Of a DNA stretch of 64,000 bases, positions 44,282 through 52,624 are shown one piece after another. Position numbers and translations under genes: made by a program. Below the pieces are notes generated by a model. It was not told where the DNA came from and searched no databases. It saw only the letters and a list, made by a program, of their open reading frames with translations. Origin of the DNA: Rhizobium viscosum (GTDB lineage: Bacteria > Pseudomonadota > Alphaproteobacteria > Rhizobiales > Rhizobiaceae); contig NZ_JADBEC010000001.1 in assembly GCF_014873945.1 (NCBI RefSeq), positions 1,302,001 to 1,366,000 on the forward strand, given 5' to 3'. Every line of letters starts with the position of its first letter. The stretch's first letter is position 1.

Positions 44282-44468
44282 CGACAGCGTTGCTCTAGCA
44301 GATCGCGCCACGAGCGGCAACATGGTCGGCCGATTCACTTTCACCAAGCAGTAAACTTGGTCGCAAAGCTCTTCTCGAAGGGTTGAAGACACCGGCGCCG
44401 TTTGTGTCGTGAGCTTTCGTCGATTTGCGGTAGAATGGCACCGTGCTGCGGAAAGAAAGGCATCCAAC

Positions 44469-44750
44469 ATGAAACTGATCGCACTTGGCCTGATCAGCGC
44501 GCTGGCGCTCGCCGGCTGCACCACTGTCGAGTATAACGGCCCGGGCATCGAGCCTATTCCGGGCAGCATCACCTACAACGGCCAGCCGCGCACCAAACTC
44601 ACGAAATCCCCTATTGGATCGACCTTCCCGCACAATTTCATCGACCAGTACGGCCGGCAGGTCGAGGAGACCTATATCATCCGCCCGGATCGGACGCTGG
44701 CGATCGCACACCGCCAATATCGGCCGATCAACATTTTCGGACGTGATTGA
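44469..44750 (+). CDS. Small lipoprotein
   Basis: The 93-residue protein has a lipoprotein leader (LIALGLISALALAGC) with lipobox LAGC at residue 16. The mature part includes YNGPGIEPIPGSITYNGQPR and IRPDRTLAIAHRQYRPINIF. I do not recognise the family. The start at 44469 is chosen because the leader begins there. The tRNA-Gly gene follows 11 bp downstream on the other strand. Confidence 0.8.
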   Translation: MKLIALGLISALALAGCTTVEYNGPGIEPIPGSITYNGQPRTKLTKSPIGSTFPHNFIDQYGRQVEETYIIRPDRTLAIAHRQYRPINIFGRD

Positions 44751-44760
44751 GAGGAGCAGT

Positions 44761-44834
44761 TGGAGCGGGTGAAGGGAATCGAACCCTCGTATTCAGCTTG
44801 GGAAGCTGCTGCTCTACCATTGAGCTACACCCGC
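44761..44834 (-). tRNA. tRNA-Gly (anticodon CCC)
   Basis: Reading the minus strand, GCGGGTG pairs with CACCCGC to form the acceptor stem, followed by discriminator T and encoded CCA. The D-arm (GCTC/GAGC), an anticodon stem with loop TTCCCAA (anticodon CCC at 44800-44802), a 4-base variable region and the T-arm GAGGG-TTCGATT-CCCTT are all present. The first anticodon-stem pair is a G-A mismatch. The gene is 74 nt. Confidence 0.95.
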
Positions 44835-44893
44835 CAACCGTTTGAGACTTCCAACAGATGGCCGCCGCTGTCAAGTCGCGGCATCACCGCAGA

Positions 44894-45985
44894 TCAGATG
44901 CGGAAATGCTTCGAGAGCTTGAGACCCTGGGCCTGATAGTTGGAGCCGAGACCTGAGCCATAAAGGCTCGAAGGCTGTTCCTGCATGTGTTCGTAGATCA
45001 GGCGGCCGACGATCTGGCCGTCTTCGAGGATGAAGGGCACTTCGTGGCTGCGCACTTCCAGCACTGCGCGGCTGCCGCGCCCGCCGGCGGGGGCGTGGCC
45101 GAAGCCGGGATCGAAGAAGCCGGCATAGTGGACACGGAATTCGCCGACGAGCGGGTCGAAGGGCGTCATTTCCGCCGCATAGTCAGGCGGGACATGTACG
45201 GCCTCGCGCGAGACGAGGATATAGAACTCATCCGGATCGAGGATCAGTTCGTTGCGGCCGCGGCTGTAGAGCGGCTCCCAGAAATCGTAGATATCGTGCT
45301 GTGCCTTCTTGTCGACGTCGACGACGGCGGTGTGGTGCTTGCCGCGATAGCCGATCAGGCCGTCCTTGTCGCCCGTCAGATCGATCGACAGCGCGATGCC
45401 GCCGCCGGAGACGTTCGGCTGCTTGGCGGCGACGAGCGTTTCCGTCTCGTGCAGCTTCAGAAGATCCGGCTCGCTCAGAACCGAATGGCCAACGCGGAAG
45501 CGGATCTGTGACAGTCGCGAGCCGCGGCGCACGACGATGGGGAAAGTGCGCGGGCTGATTTCGAGATAGAGCGGGCCGGAATAGCCTGCCGGGATCTTGT
45601 CGAATTCCTGCGCGTAATCGGTGATGACGCGGGTGAAGATATCGAGACGGCCGGTCGAGCTCTTCGGATTGGCCGAAGCCGACATGTTGGCCGGCAGATC
45701 GAGATGCTCCATCAGCGGTACGATATAGACGCAGCCGGTTTCCAGCACCGCGCCTTCGCTGAGGTCGATGACATGAAGGCTCAGGCGGTCAAGCTTGTCC
45801 GAGACGAGATGGGAAGGACCGGGCATGAAGCTGGCGCGCACGCGAAAAGCCTTGGCGCCCAGCCGCAGATCCAGGCTGGCGGGCTGGACCTGGTCACGAT
45901 CAAGCTCGCGCTCGCTTTGAAGACGCCCCGTTTCAAACAGCGCGGCAATTGCGCGGTCAGCCAAAATTCCAGTTTCGCGAGCCAT
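44894..45985 (-). CDS. dcd: dCTP deaminase (alphaproteobacterial long form)
   Basis: The 363-residue protein is the long 2'-deoxycytidine triphosphate deaminase form found in alphaproteobacteria, about twice the length of the E. coli enzyme. It has the signature SANPKSSTGRLDIFTRV near residue 115 and a second related half with DEFYILVSREAVHVPPDYAA and GFFDPGFGHAPAGGRGSRA. It produces dUTP for thymidylate synthesis. The start at 45985 has GGAG 4 bases upstream; an adjacent ATG one codon earlier is less likely. The divergent promoter of the SAM-II leader begins just upstream. Confidence 0.9.
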   Translation of the reverse strand: MARETGILADRAIAALFETGRLQSERELDRDQVQPASLDLRLGAKAFRVRASFMPGPSHLVSDKLDRLSLHVIDLSEGAVLETGCVYIVPLMEHLDLPANMSASANPKSSTGRLDIFTRVITDYAQEFDKIPAGYSGPLYLEISPRTFPIVVRRGSRLSQIRFRVGHSVLSEPDLLKLHETETLVAAKQPNVSGGGIALSIDLTGDKDGLIGYRGKHHTAVVDVDKKAQHDIYDFWEPLYSRGRNELILDPDEFYILVSREAVHVPPDYAAEMTPFDPLVGEFRVHYAGFFDPGFGHAPAGGRGSRAVLEVRSHEVPFILEDGQIVGRLIYEHMQEQPSSLYGSGLGSNYQAQGLKLSKHFRI

Positions 45986-46031
45986 CATGCTCCATCCATA
46001 ATCCGGTCCTGACAAAACCAAAGTCGGGGAA

Positions 46032-46060
46032 TTGACGCAAGCGCAGAACGGCAGTATTGC
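46032..46060 (+). promoter_or_regulatory. Promoter of the metZ riboswitch transcript
   Basis: TTGACG (46032-46037) and TATTGC (46055-46060) are separated by 17 bp. Transcription would start near 46067, just before the riboswitch aptamer. Confidence 0.65.
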
Positions 46061-46070
46061 AAATTTATCC

Positions 46071-46124
46071 CGTGGTGATTTGGCCGGTCGGCTTGCAGCC
46101 ACGTTAAATAAGTGGCTAAAAAGA
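46071..46124 (+). promoter_or_regulatory. SAM-II riboswitch
   Basis: The 54-bp stretch CGTGGTGATTTGGCCGG, then GGCTTGCAGCCACG, then TTAAATAAGTGGCTAAAAAG, matches the SAM-II (metA-type) riboswitch consensus known upstream of methionine genes in alphaproteobacteria. CGTGG (46071-46075) pairs with CCACG (46099-46103), and the A-rich 3' strand forms the pseudoknot. It lies just ahead of metZ, whose product is a direct target of SAM feedback control. Confidence 0.93.
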
Positions 46125-46133
46125 CCGGGTGTG

Positions 46134-46164
46134 AAACCGGTCTGCTTTTGCGGCCGGTTTTTTT
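46134..46164 (+). terminator. Intrinsic terminator after the SAM-II riboswitch
   Basis: AAACCGG (46134-46140) and CCGGTTT (46154-46160) form a 7-bp stem followed by TTTT. The CCGG of its left arm can pair instead with GACCGG (46123-46128), as an antiterminator. This supports transcription attenuation rather than only translational control. Confidence 0.7.
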
Positions 46165-46186
46165 GTTGTTTGAAAGTGGTGATGGC

Positions 46187-47371
46187 ATGAGCAAGACCTG
46201 GCGCCCGGCAACCCAACTCGTCCACGGCGGAACGCTGCGCTCGCAGTATGGCGAGACTTCAGAGGCAATCTATCTCACGCAGGGCTTCGTCTACGAGACG
46301 TCTGAAGCCGCCGAAGCGCGCTTCAAGGGCGAGACCGAAGGTTTCATCTATGCGCGCTATGGCAGCCCGACCAATGACATGTTCGAAAAGCGCATGTGCA
46401 TGCTGGAAGGCGCTGAAGATGCCCGCGCCACGGCATCCGGCATGGCCGCCGTCACAGCCGCCATCCTCTGCCAGCTGAAGGCGGGCGATCATATCGTCGC
46501 GGCGCGCGCGCTCTTCGGCTCCTGCCGCTGGGTGGTCGAGACGCTGGCGCCGAAATACGGCATCGACTGCACGCTGATCGACGGTCGCGACCTCGAAAAC
46601 TGGGAAAAGGCTGTTACACCGAAGACCAAGGTGTTCTTCCTGGAAAGCCCGACCAACCCGACGCTGGAAGTGATCGATATCGCCGGTGTCGCCAAGCTTG
46701 CTAACCAGATCGGCGCAAAGGTCGTCGTCGACAACGTCTTTGCGACGCCGCTCTTCCAGAAGCCCTTAGAACTCGGCGCCCATATCGTCGTCTATTCCGC
46801 AACCAAGCACATTGACGGCCAGGGCCGCTGCCTCGGCGGCGTCGTTCTCTCCGACAAGGAATGGATCGACGAGAACCTGCACGACTATTTCCGCCATACA
46901 GGCCCGGCGATGTCGCCCTTCAATGCCTGGACGCTGCTGAAGGGCATCGAGACGCTGCCGCTGCGCGTCAAGCAGCAGACACAGAATGCCGCGAAGATCG
47001 CCGACTTCCTGGCCGAGCAGAACAAGGTCGCCAAGGTCATCTATCCCGGCCGCAAGGACCATCCGCAGGCCGATATCATCGCCAAGCAGATGTCGGGCGG
47101 CTCGACACTCGTCTGCTTCGAGCTGAAGGGTGGCAAGGAGGCGGCCTTCGCGCTGCAGAACGCGCTTGATATCGTCAAGATCTCCAACAATCTCGGCGAC
47201 TCCAAGAGCCTGATCACCCATCCGGCCACGACCACGCACAAGAACCTGACGGACGAAGCCCGCGCCGAACTCGGCATTTCGCCGGGCACGGTACGCCTCT
47301 CGGCCGGCATCGAAGACACCGACGATCTGGTCGAGGATTTCGCCCGCGCTCTGGCCAAGGTCTCGGCCTGA
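46187..47371 (+). CDS. metZ: O-succinylhomoserine sulfhydrylase MetZ
   Basis: The 394-residue Cys/Met-metabolism PLP enzyme converts O-succinylhomoserine and sulfide to homocysteine. It starts SKTWRPATQLVHGGTLRSQYG (part shown), has FIYARYGSPTNDMFEKRM, and the PLP lysine in YSATKHIDGQGRCLGG. The C-terminal substrate loop includes NLGDSKSLITHPATTTHKNL. The start at 46187 is the first that matches the family; the ribosome site is weak (GTGGTGATGGC). It is controlled by the upstream SAM-II riboswitch and terminator. Confidence 0.95.
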   Translation: MSKTWRPATQLVHGGTLRSQYGETSEAIYLTQGFVYETSEAAEARFKGETEGFIYARYGSPTNDMFEKRMCMLEGAEDARATASGMAAVTAAILCQLKAGDHIVAARALFGSCRWVVETLAPKYGIDCTLIDGRDLENWEKAVTPKTKVFFLESPTNPTLEVIDIAGVAKLANQIGAKVVVDNVFATPLFQKPLELGAHIVVYSATKHIDGQGRCLGGVVLSDKEWIDENLHDYFRHTGPAMSPFNAWTLLKGIETLPLRVKQQTQNAAKIADFLAEQNKVAKVIYPGRKDHPQADIIAKQMSGGSTLVCFELKGGKEAAFALQNALDIVKISNNLGDSKSLITHPATTTHKNLTDEARAELGISPGTVRLSAGIEDTDDLVEDFARALAKVSA

Positions 47372-47385
47372 TCTTCTTCTCCATC

Positions 47386-47415
47386 GGCCCGAAAATCGGC
47401 ATCGATTTTCGGGCC
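47386..47415. terminator. Perfect hairpin downstream of metZ
   Basis: GGCCCGAAAATCG and CGATTTTCGGGCC are 13-bp perfect arms around GCAT. There is no strong T-tract, but the position 15 bp after the metZ stop fits a transcript end. Confidence 0.6.
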
Positions 47416-47615
47416 GTGGAAGGGTTTCAAAGAGTAGAGCGCCAAGGATCATGCCGCGACCGCAGCATTTGCCTTGAAATTAACACTGAGAGTTAGGCTT
47501 AATGAACGAAAGGCGGTCCAACCGGGGGTGGTGAGGCCGCGATCACTGTACCGTTTCTTGACGGGAGAGGCCTCGTATAAGATACGGGTAACATATCCTG
47601 ACTAAGGTGTAAGGC

Positions 47616-48008
47616 ATGTATCGCGCCCTCACACGAGATATCGAAGTCGTCGTCGAGCCGTTTTATCTGGAGGAGCAATCCGATCCGGAGGACGATCGTT
47701 ACGTCTGGGGTTATCGCGTGGTGATCAGCAATAATTCCGACATCGCCGTGCGTCTCGTCAACCGCTACTGGAACATTACCGACCAGAACGGGCAGATCGA
47801 CGAGGTCAGCGGCCCCGGCGTCGTCGGCGAGCAGCCACGGCTGCAGCCGGGCGACACCTATGAATATTCCTCGGGTTGCCCGCTGGATACGCCGTCCGGC
47901 CTGATGTTCGGCCACTATCAGATGGAAACGGACGAAGGCGAGATGTTCGATGTCGACATACCCGCCTTCTCCCTGGATTCACCCGGCCTGCTCAGGGTGC
48001 TGAACTAA
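47616..48008 (+). CDS. apaG: ApaG domain protein
   Basis: The 130-residue protein belongs to the ApaG family, with a fibronectin-like fold. Segments seen are [40 protein letters not shown] and [20 protein letters not shown], and [19 protein letters not shown] near the end. ApaG proteins are linked to Co2+/Mg2+ efflux and nucleotide metabolism by family annotation only. It is followed by a repeat and then by the convergent hslO gene. Confidence 0.93.
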   Translation: MYRALTRDIEVVVEPFYLEEQSDPEDDRYVWGYRVVISNNSDIAVRLVNRYWNITDQNGQIDEVSGPGVVGEQPRLQPGDTYEYSSGCPLDTPSGLMFGHYQMETDEGEMFDVDIPAFSLDSPGLLRVLN

Positions 48009-48113
48009 AGCATGTCGCGATCTTTCAGATTCGCTTCCCACGCTTTAGCTCCTTGTTTTCACGCATGTCGTTATCGCAAAACCGCCGCACACTTTTGCGC
48101 GACATGCTTTAGA
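48006..48113. repeat. Diverged RIME-like repeat, copy 3
   Basis: About 108 bp with arms AAAGCATGTCGCG and CGCGACATGCTTTAG, and an internal segment TTGTTTTCACGCATGTCG followed by CGCAAAACCGCCGCACAC. The internal layout is the same as the copies at 5524 and 40245, but the outer arms differ, so it is a different subtype. It fills the gap between apaG and hslO and overlaps the apaG stop. Confidence 0.7.
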
Positions 48114-48124
48114 GCCGTTCCCAG

Positions 48125-49114
48125 TCACTCCGCCGCGGCAACCTCGTGCACCGGGAAGCGGTAGGTCGTGGAGCAGAACTCGCAGGTGACCGCGATCTCG
48201 CCGTTTTCCTGGCTCTCCTCGATCTCCTCAGCGCTGAAACCCTTCAGGACGCCGCCGATCTTTTCCCGCGAACAGCTGCAGCGATCGAAGACGGCACGCG
48301 GATCGTAGACACGCACGCCGCGCTCATGAAAGAGGCGGAACAGCAGGCGTTCAGTGCCGACCTGCGGATCGGTCAGTTCATCGGCATCGACGGTTTCGAC
48401 GAGCGAGCGGGCTTCCGTCCAGGCATCATCCTCGACATGCGCGCGGGCAGTGTCGCCATCGCCGCCATGAAGATCGGGCTGGCGCATGCGCTCCGGCGCT
48501 TCCGGCAGGAACTGGGCGACGAGGCCCCCTGCCCGCCAGCGATGACGCGGCTTGCCGTTCTCGTCGCGGTCGAAGAGTTCAGCGGCGGCAAGGCGCACGC
48601 GTGTCGGGATCTGCTCCGACTGGCGGAAATAGACACCGGCAATGTCTTCCAGCGAGGTACCGTCAAGTGCCACGATGCCCTGATAGGGCTGACTGAACTT
48701 GCCCTGATCGATGGTGAAGGCGAGCACGCCCTTGCCGAGAAGCTGTTCCGGCTCGGTTTCGCCTGCCGCAATCGCCTTGTCGAGCGAGGCCTGATCGAAG
48801 CGGGCATAGGCCCGGACGTTTTCCGGCGTGGAGAAATCGGCAACCAGGAGATCGACGGGACCGTCGCTCTTGGTCTGGACAGTGAACTTGCCCTCGAATT
48901 TCAGCGAGGTGCCGAGCAGCACCGTGAGCACCACCACCTCTGCCAGAAGGCGGGCGACGGGCGTGGGATAGTGATGGCGTTCGAGGATTGAATCCAGCAT
49001 CGGGCCGAGCTGGACGGCGCGACCGCGCACATCCAGCCCTTCCACCTGGAAGGGGACGACATGATCATCGCCGGCGAAATCGAACTCGCCGAGGGCGGCG
49101 GCAGCTTCTGCCAT
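48125..49114 (-). CDS. hslO: Hsp33 redox-regulated chaperone
   Basis: The 329-residue protein is the cytosolic holdase activated by oxidation. The C-terminal zinc centre is intact, with DRCSCSREKIGGVL giving CxC and VTCEFCSTTYRF giving CxxC. The N-terminal domain includes VEGLDVRGRAVQLGPMLDSI and SDGPVDLLVADFSTPENVRA. It is longer than E. coli Hsp33 by a central insertion rich in acidic residues. The start at 49114 follows AGGAG by 9 bases; a GTG at 49123 is less likely. It is third in an argD-argF-hslO gene string. Confidence 0.93.
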   Translation of the reverse strand: MAEAAAALGEFDFAGDDHVVPFQVEGLDVRGRAVQLGPMLDSILERHHYPTPVARLLAEVVVLTVLLGTSLKFEGKFTVQTKSDGPVDLLVADFSTPENVRAYARFDQASLDKAIAAGETEPEQLLGKGVLAFTIDQGKFSQPYQGIVALDGTSLEDIAGVYFRQSEQIPTRVRLAAAELFDRDENGKPRHRWRAGGLVAQFLPEAPERMRQPDLHGGDGDTARAHVEDDAWTEARSLVETVDADELTDPQVGTERLLFRLFHERGVRVYDPRAVFDRCSCSREKIGGVLKGFSAEEIEESQENGEIAVTCEFCSTTYRFPVHEVAAAE

Positions 49115-49205
49115 GGCTTTCACTCCTGTTTTGTCAGAGCAGCCGGCTAGCGCACCGGCTGCTTGCGCAGCCGCGAGTTTAGGACTCGCGACATCCGATT
49201 ATGGT

Positions 49206-50123
49206 TCAGATCGCGCCCAGGCACCAAGCAAGAATCGACTTCTGCGCATGAAGGCGGTTTTCCGCCTCATCGAAGACCACGGATTGCGGGCCATCGATCA
49301 CCTCATCCGTCACCTCCTCGCCGCGATGGGCGGGGAGGCAATGCATGAACAATGCATCTTTGCCGGCCTGCGCCATCAAATGCGCGTTGACCTGATAAGG
49401 CTGGAAGACATTGTGACCGCGAGCCCGATGTTCCTGATTCATGGAGACCCAGGTATCGGTCACCACACAATCGACGCCGGCGACCGCACGGTCAGCATCA
49501 TGGTAAAGCATGATTTCGGCGCCCTCATTGCGGGCCCAGTTCAGATAGTGATCCTTCGGCTCGGAACCAAGGGGTACGGCCATGTTCATGCGGTAGCCGA
49601 AACGGGCAGCCCCTTCCACGAGGGAATGCAGCACGTTGTTGCCGTCGCCCGTCCAGGCGATCGTCTTGCCCTTGATCGGGCCGCGATGCTCTTCGAAGGT
49701 CATGATATCGGCCATGATCTGGCAGGGATGGGTGTCGTCCGTCAGCGCGTTGATGACAGGCACCGTGGCGTGCTCGGCAAGCTCCAGCATACGGCTGTGG
49801 TCGGTCGTGCGGATCATGATGGCATCGACATAACGCGACAGGACCTTGGCGGTGTCGCCGATCGTCTCGGCGCGGCCGAGCTGCATTTCGGTGCCGGACA
49901 GGAACAAGGTCTCGCCGCCGAGCTGGCGCATGCCGACATCGAAGGAGACGCGGGTTCGCGTGGACGGTTTTTCGAAGATCATGGCGAGCATCTTGCCGGC
50001 GAGCGGCTTGTCACCGCTACCTGCCTTGAAAGCCTGCTTTCGCAGCTTGGCATCGTCCATGATGGTTCTGAGGTCGGACGTGGTGACTGCAGAGAGATCG
50101 AGGAAGTGTTTGGGGGAAGCCAT
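49206..50123 (-). CDS. argF: Ornithine carbamoyltransferase
   Basis: The 305-residue enzyme joins carbamoyl phosphate and ornithine to citrulline. The carbamoyl-phosphate loop STRTR is at residues 54-58 ([16 protein letters not shown]), ornithine-binding residues are in [13 protein letters not shown], and [15 protein letters not shown] is conserved. Length and order are standard. It lies 45 bp after argD in the same direction, so they are likely cotranscribed for arginine synthesis. Confidence 0.96.
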   Translation of the reverse strand: MASPKHFLDLSAVTTSDLRTIMDDAKLRKQAFKAGSGDKPLAGKMLAMIFEKPSTRTRVSFDVGMRQLGGETLFLSGTEMQLGRAETIGDTAKVLSRYVDAIMIRTTDHSRMLELAEHATVPVINALTDDTHPCQIMADIMTFEEHRGPIKGKTIAWTGDGNNVLHSLVEGAARFGYRMNMAVPLGSEPKDHYLNWARNEGAEIMLYHDADRAVAGVDCVVTDTWVSMNQEHRARGHNVFQPYQVNAHLMAQAGKDALFMHCLPAHRGEEVTDEVIDGPQSVVFDEAENRLHAQKSILAWCLGAI

Positions 50124-50168
50124 TGTTCGTTACCTGCTACGCCCGCCGGCGGGCGGGGCAATGTCCTA

Positions 50169-51368
50169 TCAAGCGGTCTTCTTGACCTTGGCGGCACGGA
50201 TGCTTTCGGCAGCGCGTTCGAGACGGGAAAGACCCTCGCGCGCCTCCTCGGCGGTTACGACCAGCGGCGGCAGCAGGCGGATGACATTATCGCCTGCCGG
50301 GATTGCCAGAAGGTGTGCTGCGCGGATCTCCTTCAAGAGTTCTGCCGAGGGAATGGCAGCCTTGACGCCGAGCAGCAGACCTTCGCCCCTGATATCTTCG
50401 ATCACATCGGGATAACGATCCTTGAGCGATGCAAGGCCCTGGCGGAAGATCAGAGTGACATCGCGCACGTGCTGCAGGAAGCCCTCGGCCAGGATAACAT
50501 CGAGGACCGCGTTACCGACGGCCATGGCCAGCGGATTGCCGCCGTAGGTGGAACCATGCGTGCCGGCCTTCATGCCCGAGGCTGCTTCTGCGGTCGCAAG
50601 GCAGGCGCCAAGCGGGAAGCCGCCGCCGATACCCTTGGCGACCGCCATGATATCAGGCGTTATACCCGACCATTCATGGGCGAAGAGCTTGCCGGTGCGG
50701 CCGACGCCGGTCTGGACCTCGTCGAGGATGAGCAGCAGGCCATGCTCGTCGCAGAGCTGGCGGAGCGCCTTCATGAATTCCGACGTCGCCGGACGGACGC
50801 CGCCCTCGCCCTGCACCGGCTCGATGAGGATGCCGGCCGTCTTGTCGGTGATAGCGGCACGGACAGCCTCGACATCGCCGAAGGGCACCTGATCGAAACC
50901 GGGGGTCTTCGGGCCGAAACCTTCGAGATACTTTTCCTGGCCGCCGGCGGCGATCGTCGCCAGCGTGCGGCCATGGAAGGCGCCTTCGAAGGTGATGATA
51001 TGGAAGCGCTCGGGATGACCCTTGGAGAACTGGTACCGGCGTGCCGTCTTGATGGCGCATTCGAGCGCCTCGGCGCCCGAATTGGTGAAGAACACCTTGT
51101 CGGCGAAAGTGGCATCCGTCAGGCGCTTGGCGAGCTTCTCCTGTCCCGGCACCTCATAGATATTGGAGAGATGCCAGACCTTGTCGGCCTGATCCTTGAG
51201 GGCGGCCACGACATGCGGATTGCCATGCCCCACGGAGGTAACGGCAACGCCCGCGCCGAAGTCCAGATATCGCTCGCCTGTTTCGGTGATCAGCCACACG
51301 CCTTCGCCTCGCTCGAACCGCAATGGGGCACGAGAATAGGTGTCATAAAGCGGCGAGGCTTCAGCCAT
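50169..51368 (-). CDS. argD: Acetylornithine aminotransferase
   Basis: The 399-residue class III PLP aminotransferase acts in arginine synthesis, and may also serve lysine synthesis as in relatives. Key segments are [55 protein letters not shown] and the PLP-lysine region [15 protein letters not shown]. The start follows CAGGAG. The leader is unusual: a terminator-like hairpin lies between its promoter and the coding region. Confidence 0.95.
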   Translation of the reverse strand: MAEASPLYDTYSRAPLRFERGEGVWLITETGERYLDFGAGVAVTSVGHGNPHVVAALKDQADKVWHLSNIYEVPGQEKLAKRLTDATFADKVFFTNSGAEALECAIKTARRYQFSKGHPERFHIITFEGAFHGRTLATIAAGGQEKYLEGFGPKTPGFDQVPFGDVEAVRAAITDKTAGILIEPVQGEGGVRPATSEFMKALRQLCDEHGLLLILDEVQTGVGRTGKLFAHEWSGITPDIMAVAKGIGGGFPLGACLATAEAASGMKAGTHGSTYGGNPLAMAVGNAVLDVILAEGFLQHVRDVTLIFRQGLASLKDRYPDVIEDIRGEGLLLGVKAAIPSAELLKEIRAAHLLAIPAGDNVIRLLPPLVVTAEEAREGLSRLERAAESIRAAKVKKTA

Positions 51369-51428
51369 GGCGCGATCTCCTGATCAGGTTCTGAGGCACC
51401 GGACTCCGGCTAAGAAAACCAGGTCCGA

Positions 51429-51492
51429 AAAATTAAAAATGCCGCCTTTCGGCGGCCTGGATCACTATTTACTTTTCGCACTGCAATGTCAA
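51429..51492 (-). promoter_or_regulatory. argD promoter with leader hairpin and T-tract
   Basis: On the minus strand, TTGACA (51487-51492) and AATAGT (51464-51469) are 17 bp apart. Right at the expected start site is GCCGCC-GAAA-GGCGGC (51441-51456), followed by an interrupted T-run, ATTTTTAATTTT (51429-51440). This is an intrinsic-terminator shape inside the argD leader and may be an attenuator or a barrier to transcription entering from the right. Confidence 0.5.
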
Positions 51493-51609
51493 CAAAACTG
51501 AGGATTTAGCGCATGCGTCAAGCCTGCAATCGGCTTTACAGGTCTATCAACAGCTAATGTTGCAGAAATGACTCTCTCGGGAAGCAAGTTGGGGAAAACC
51601 TCGAATTCG

Positions 51610-51674
51610 GATTCATCGGATTCCTGCGACTCTTGTCACAGAGTCAGGCTCACACTAGGTTAAAGTTCAATTAC
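51610..51674 (+). promoter_or_regulatory. gcrA promoter region with GANTC cluster and CtrA-like box
   Basis: Four GANTC sites occur within 36 bp: GATTC at 51610 and 51619, GACTC at 51628 and GAGTC at 51641. A TTAA-n7-TTAC box follows at 51660-51674, one base off the CtrA consensus TTAA-n7-TTAA. A fifth GATTC lies at 51754. In alphaproteobacteria CcrM methylates GANTC, GcrA binds methylated sites, and CtrA controls gcrA; here all signals precede gcrA. Confidence 0.7.
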
Positions 51675-51792
51675 TAGACTGCATGCGGCGGAACTAGTCA
51701 CCAAAATTGATCAGGCGTTTCTTGCTTCGGAGACTTCCGAGGCAACGGTGAGGGATTCTGCCATCACCAACGCGAAAGGTGGAGACAGGGCA

Positions 51793-52323
51793 ATGAACTG
51801 GACAGACGAGCGTGTCGAGAAGCTCAAGAAGCTTTGGTCGGAGGGGCTGAGCGCCAGCCAGATCGCTGCGCAGCTTGGCGGCGTCAGTAGAAACGCTGTT
51901 ATCGGCAAGGTTCACCGGCTCAGTCTTCCCGGCCGCGCCAAGGCCGGCGGCACGGCAACCGCCGCGCGCGCACCGAAGCGCAATACGTCGGCTCCGCGCG
52001 CGCCGAACTATGCGTCTCGCATCACCACCCGCACCGTTACCCGCCAGCAGGGCGCAACGATGCTGAAGGAAGAGATCGAGATCGAAACGGTCGAGGAAAT
52101 GGAATACGTGCCGGCCAAGAACGTGGTCGTGCCGATCTCCCGCCGCCTCGGCCTGACGGAACTGACGGAGCGCACCTGCAAGTGGCCGGTCGGCGATCCG
52201 ATGAAGGACGATTTCTATTTCTGCGGCTGCGACTCCCCGGATTCCTCGCCCTACTGCAATTATCACCAGCGCCTCGCCTACCAGCCGGTCAGCGAGCGCC
52301 GCAAGGCTGTCCGGGTCGGCTGA
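51793..52323 (+). CDS. gcrA: Cell-cycle regulator GcrA
   Basis: The 176-residue DNA-binding protein is the alphaproteobacterial cell-cycle regulator that binds methylated GANTC and recruits sigma70 RNA polymerase. The N-terminus NWTDERVEKLKKLWSEGLSA and AAQLGGVSRNAVIGKVHRL form the helix-turn-helix. The C-terminal part reads LTERTCKWPVGDP and FYFCGCDSPDSSPYCNYH, typical of the RNA-polymerase-binding end. The start at 51793 follows GGTGGAGACAGGG. The promoter has its own GANTC cluster. It ends at a strong terminator. Confidence 0.96.
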   Translation: MNWTDERVEKLKKLWSEGLSASQIAAQLGGVSRNAVIGKVHRLSLPGRAKAGGTATAARAPKRNTSAPRAPNYASRITTRTVTRQQGATMLKEEIEIETVEEMEYVPAKNVVVPISRRLGLTELTERTCKWPVGDPMKDDFYFCGCDSPDSSPYCNYHQRLAYQPVSERRKAVRVG

Positions 52324-52354
52324 CCCACGATTTTCCAACAGACGCAAAGTACCA

Positions 52355-52391
52355 TCACCCCTCCTCGCCTTGCGCGGAGGGGTGATTTTTT
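52355..52391 (+). terminator. Strong intrinsic terminator of gcrA
   Basis: TCACCCCTCC and GGAGGGGTGA are perfect 10-bp arms around an 11-base loop, followed by TTTTTT. It lies 31 bp after the gcrA stop. Confidence 0.9.
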
Positions 52392-52624
52392 AGCCGGCAC
52401 AGGAGGGCTGGAAAACGGCTCCTGACCACGACTATTTGTCGGAGGCCGATCTCTGCCGTCCGTTCGCCATGCCGGACAATGCGAACTTATGTGGCCAAGG
52501 CCACCAAGCGTCTCAGCCCCAGACTGGCATGGAATGGTGGTCATGGCGCCGTAGCGCGATTTTCTGATACAGATGCGGTATTCTTGTCGAGTAGCACGGC
52601 GCAAACAGTCGCTCGGGGGTGCCA

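Larger units (their letters stand above)
44113..44468. other. 356-bp intergenic region with several RNA hairpins
   Basis: The region holds a candidate small RNA (44200-44281) and, further right, ACCAAG-n7-CTTGGT near 44340. It lacks a long reading frame. The promoter of the lipoprotein gene at 44469 must also lie here. Confidence 0.4.

Noticed and set aside
46182..46190. Minimal frame ATG-GCA-TGA overlapping the metZ start
   Set aside because: A two-codon frame occurs easily by chance and there is no sign it regulates metZ.
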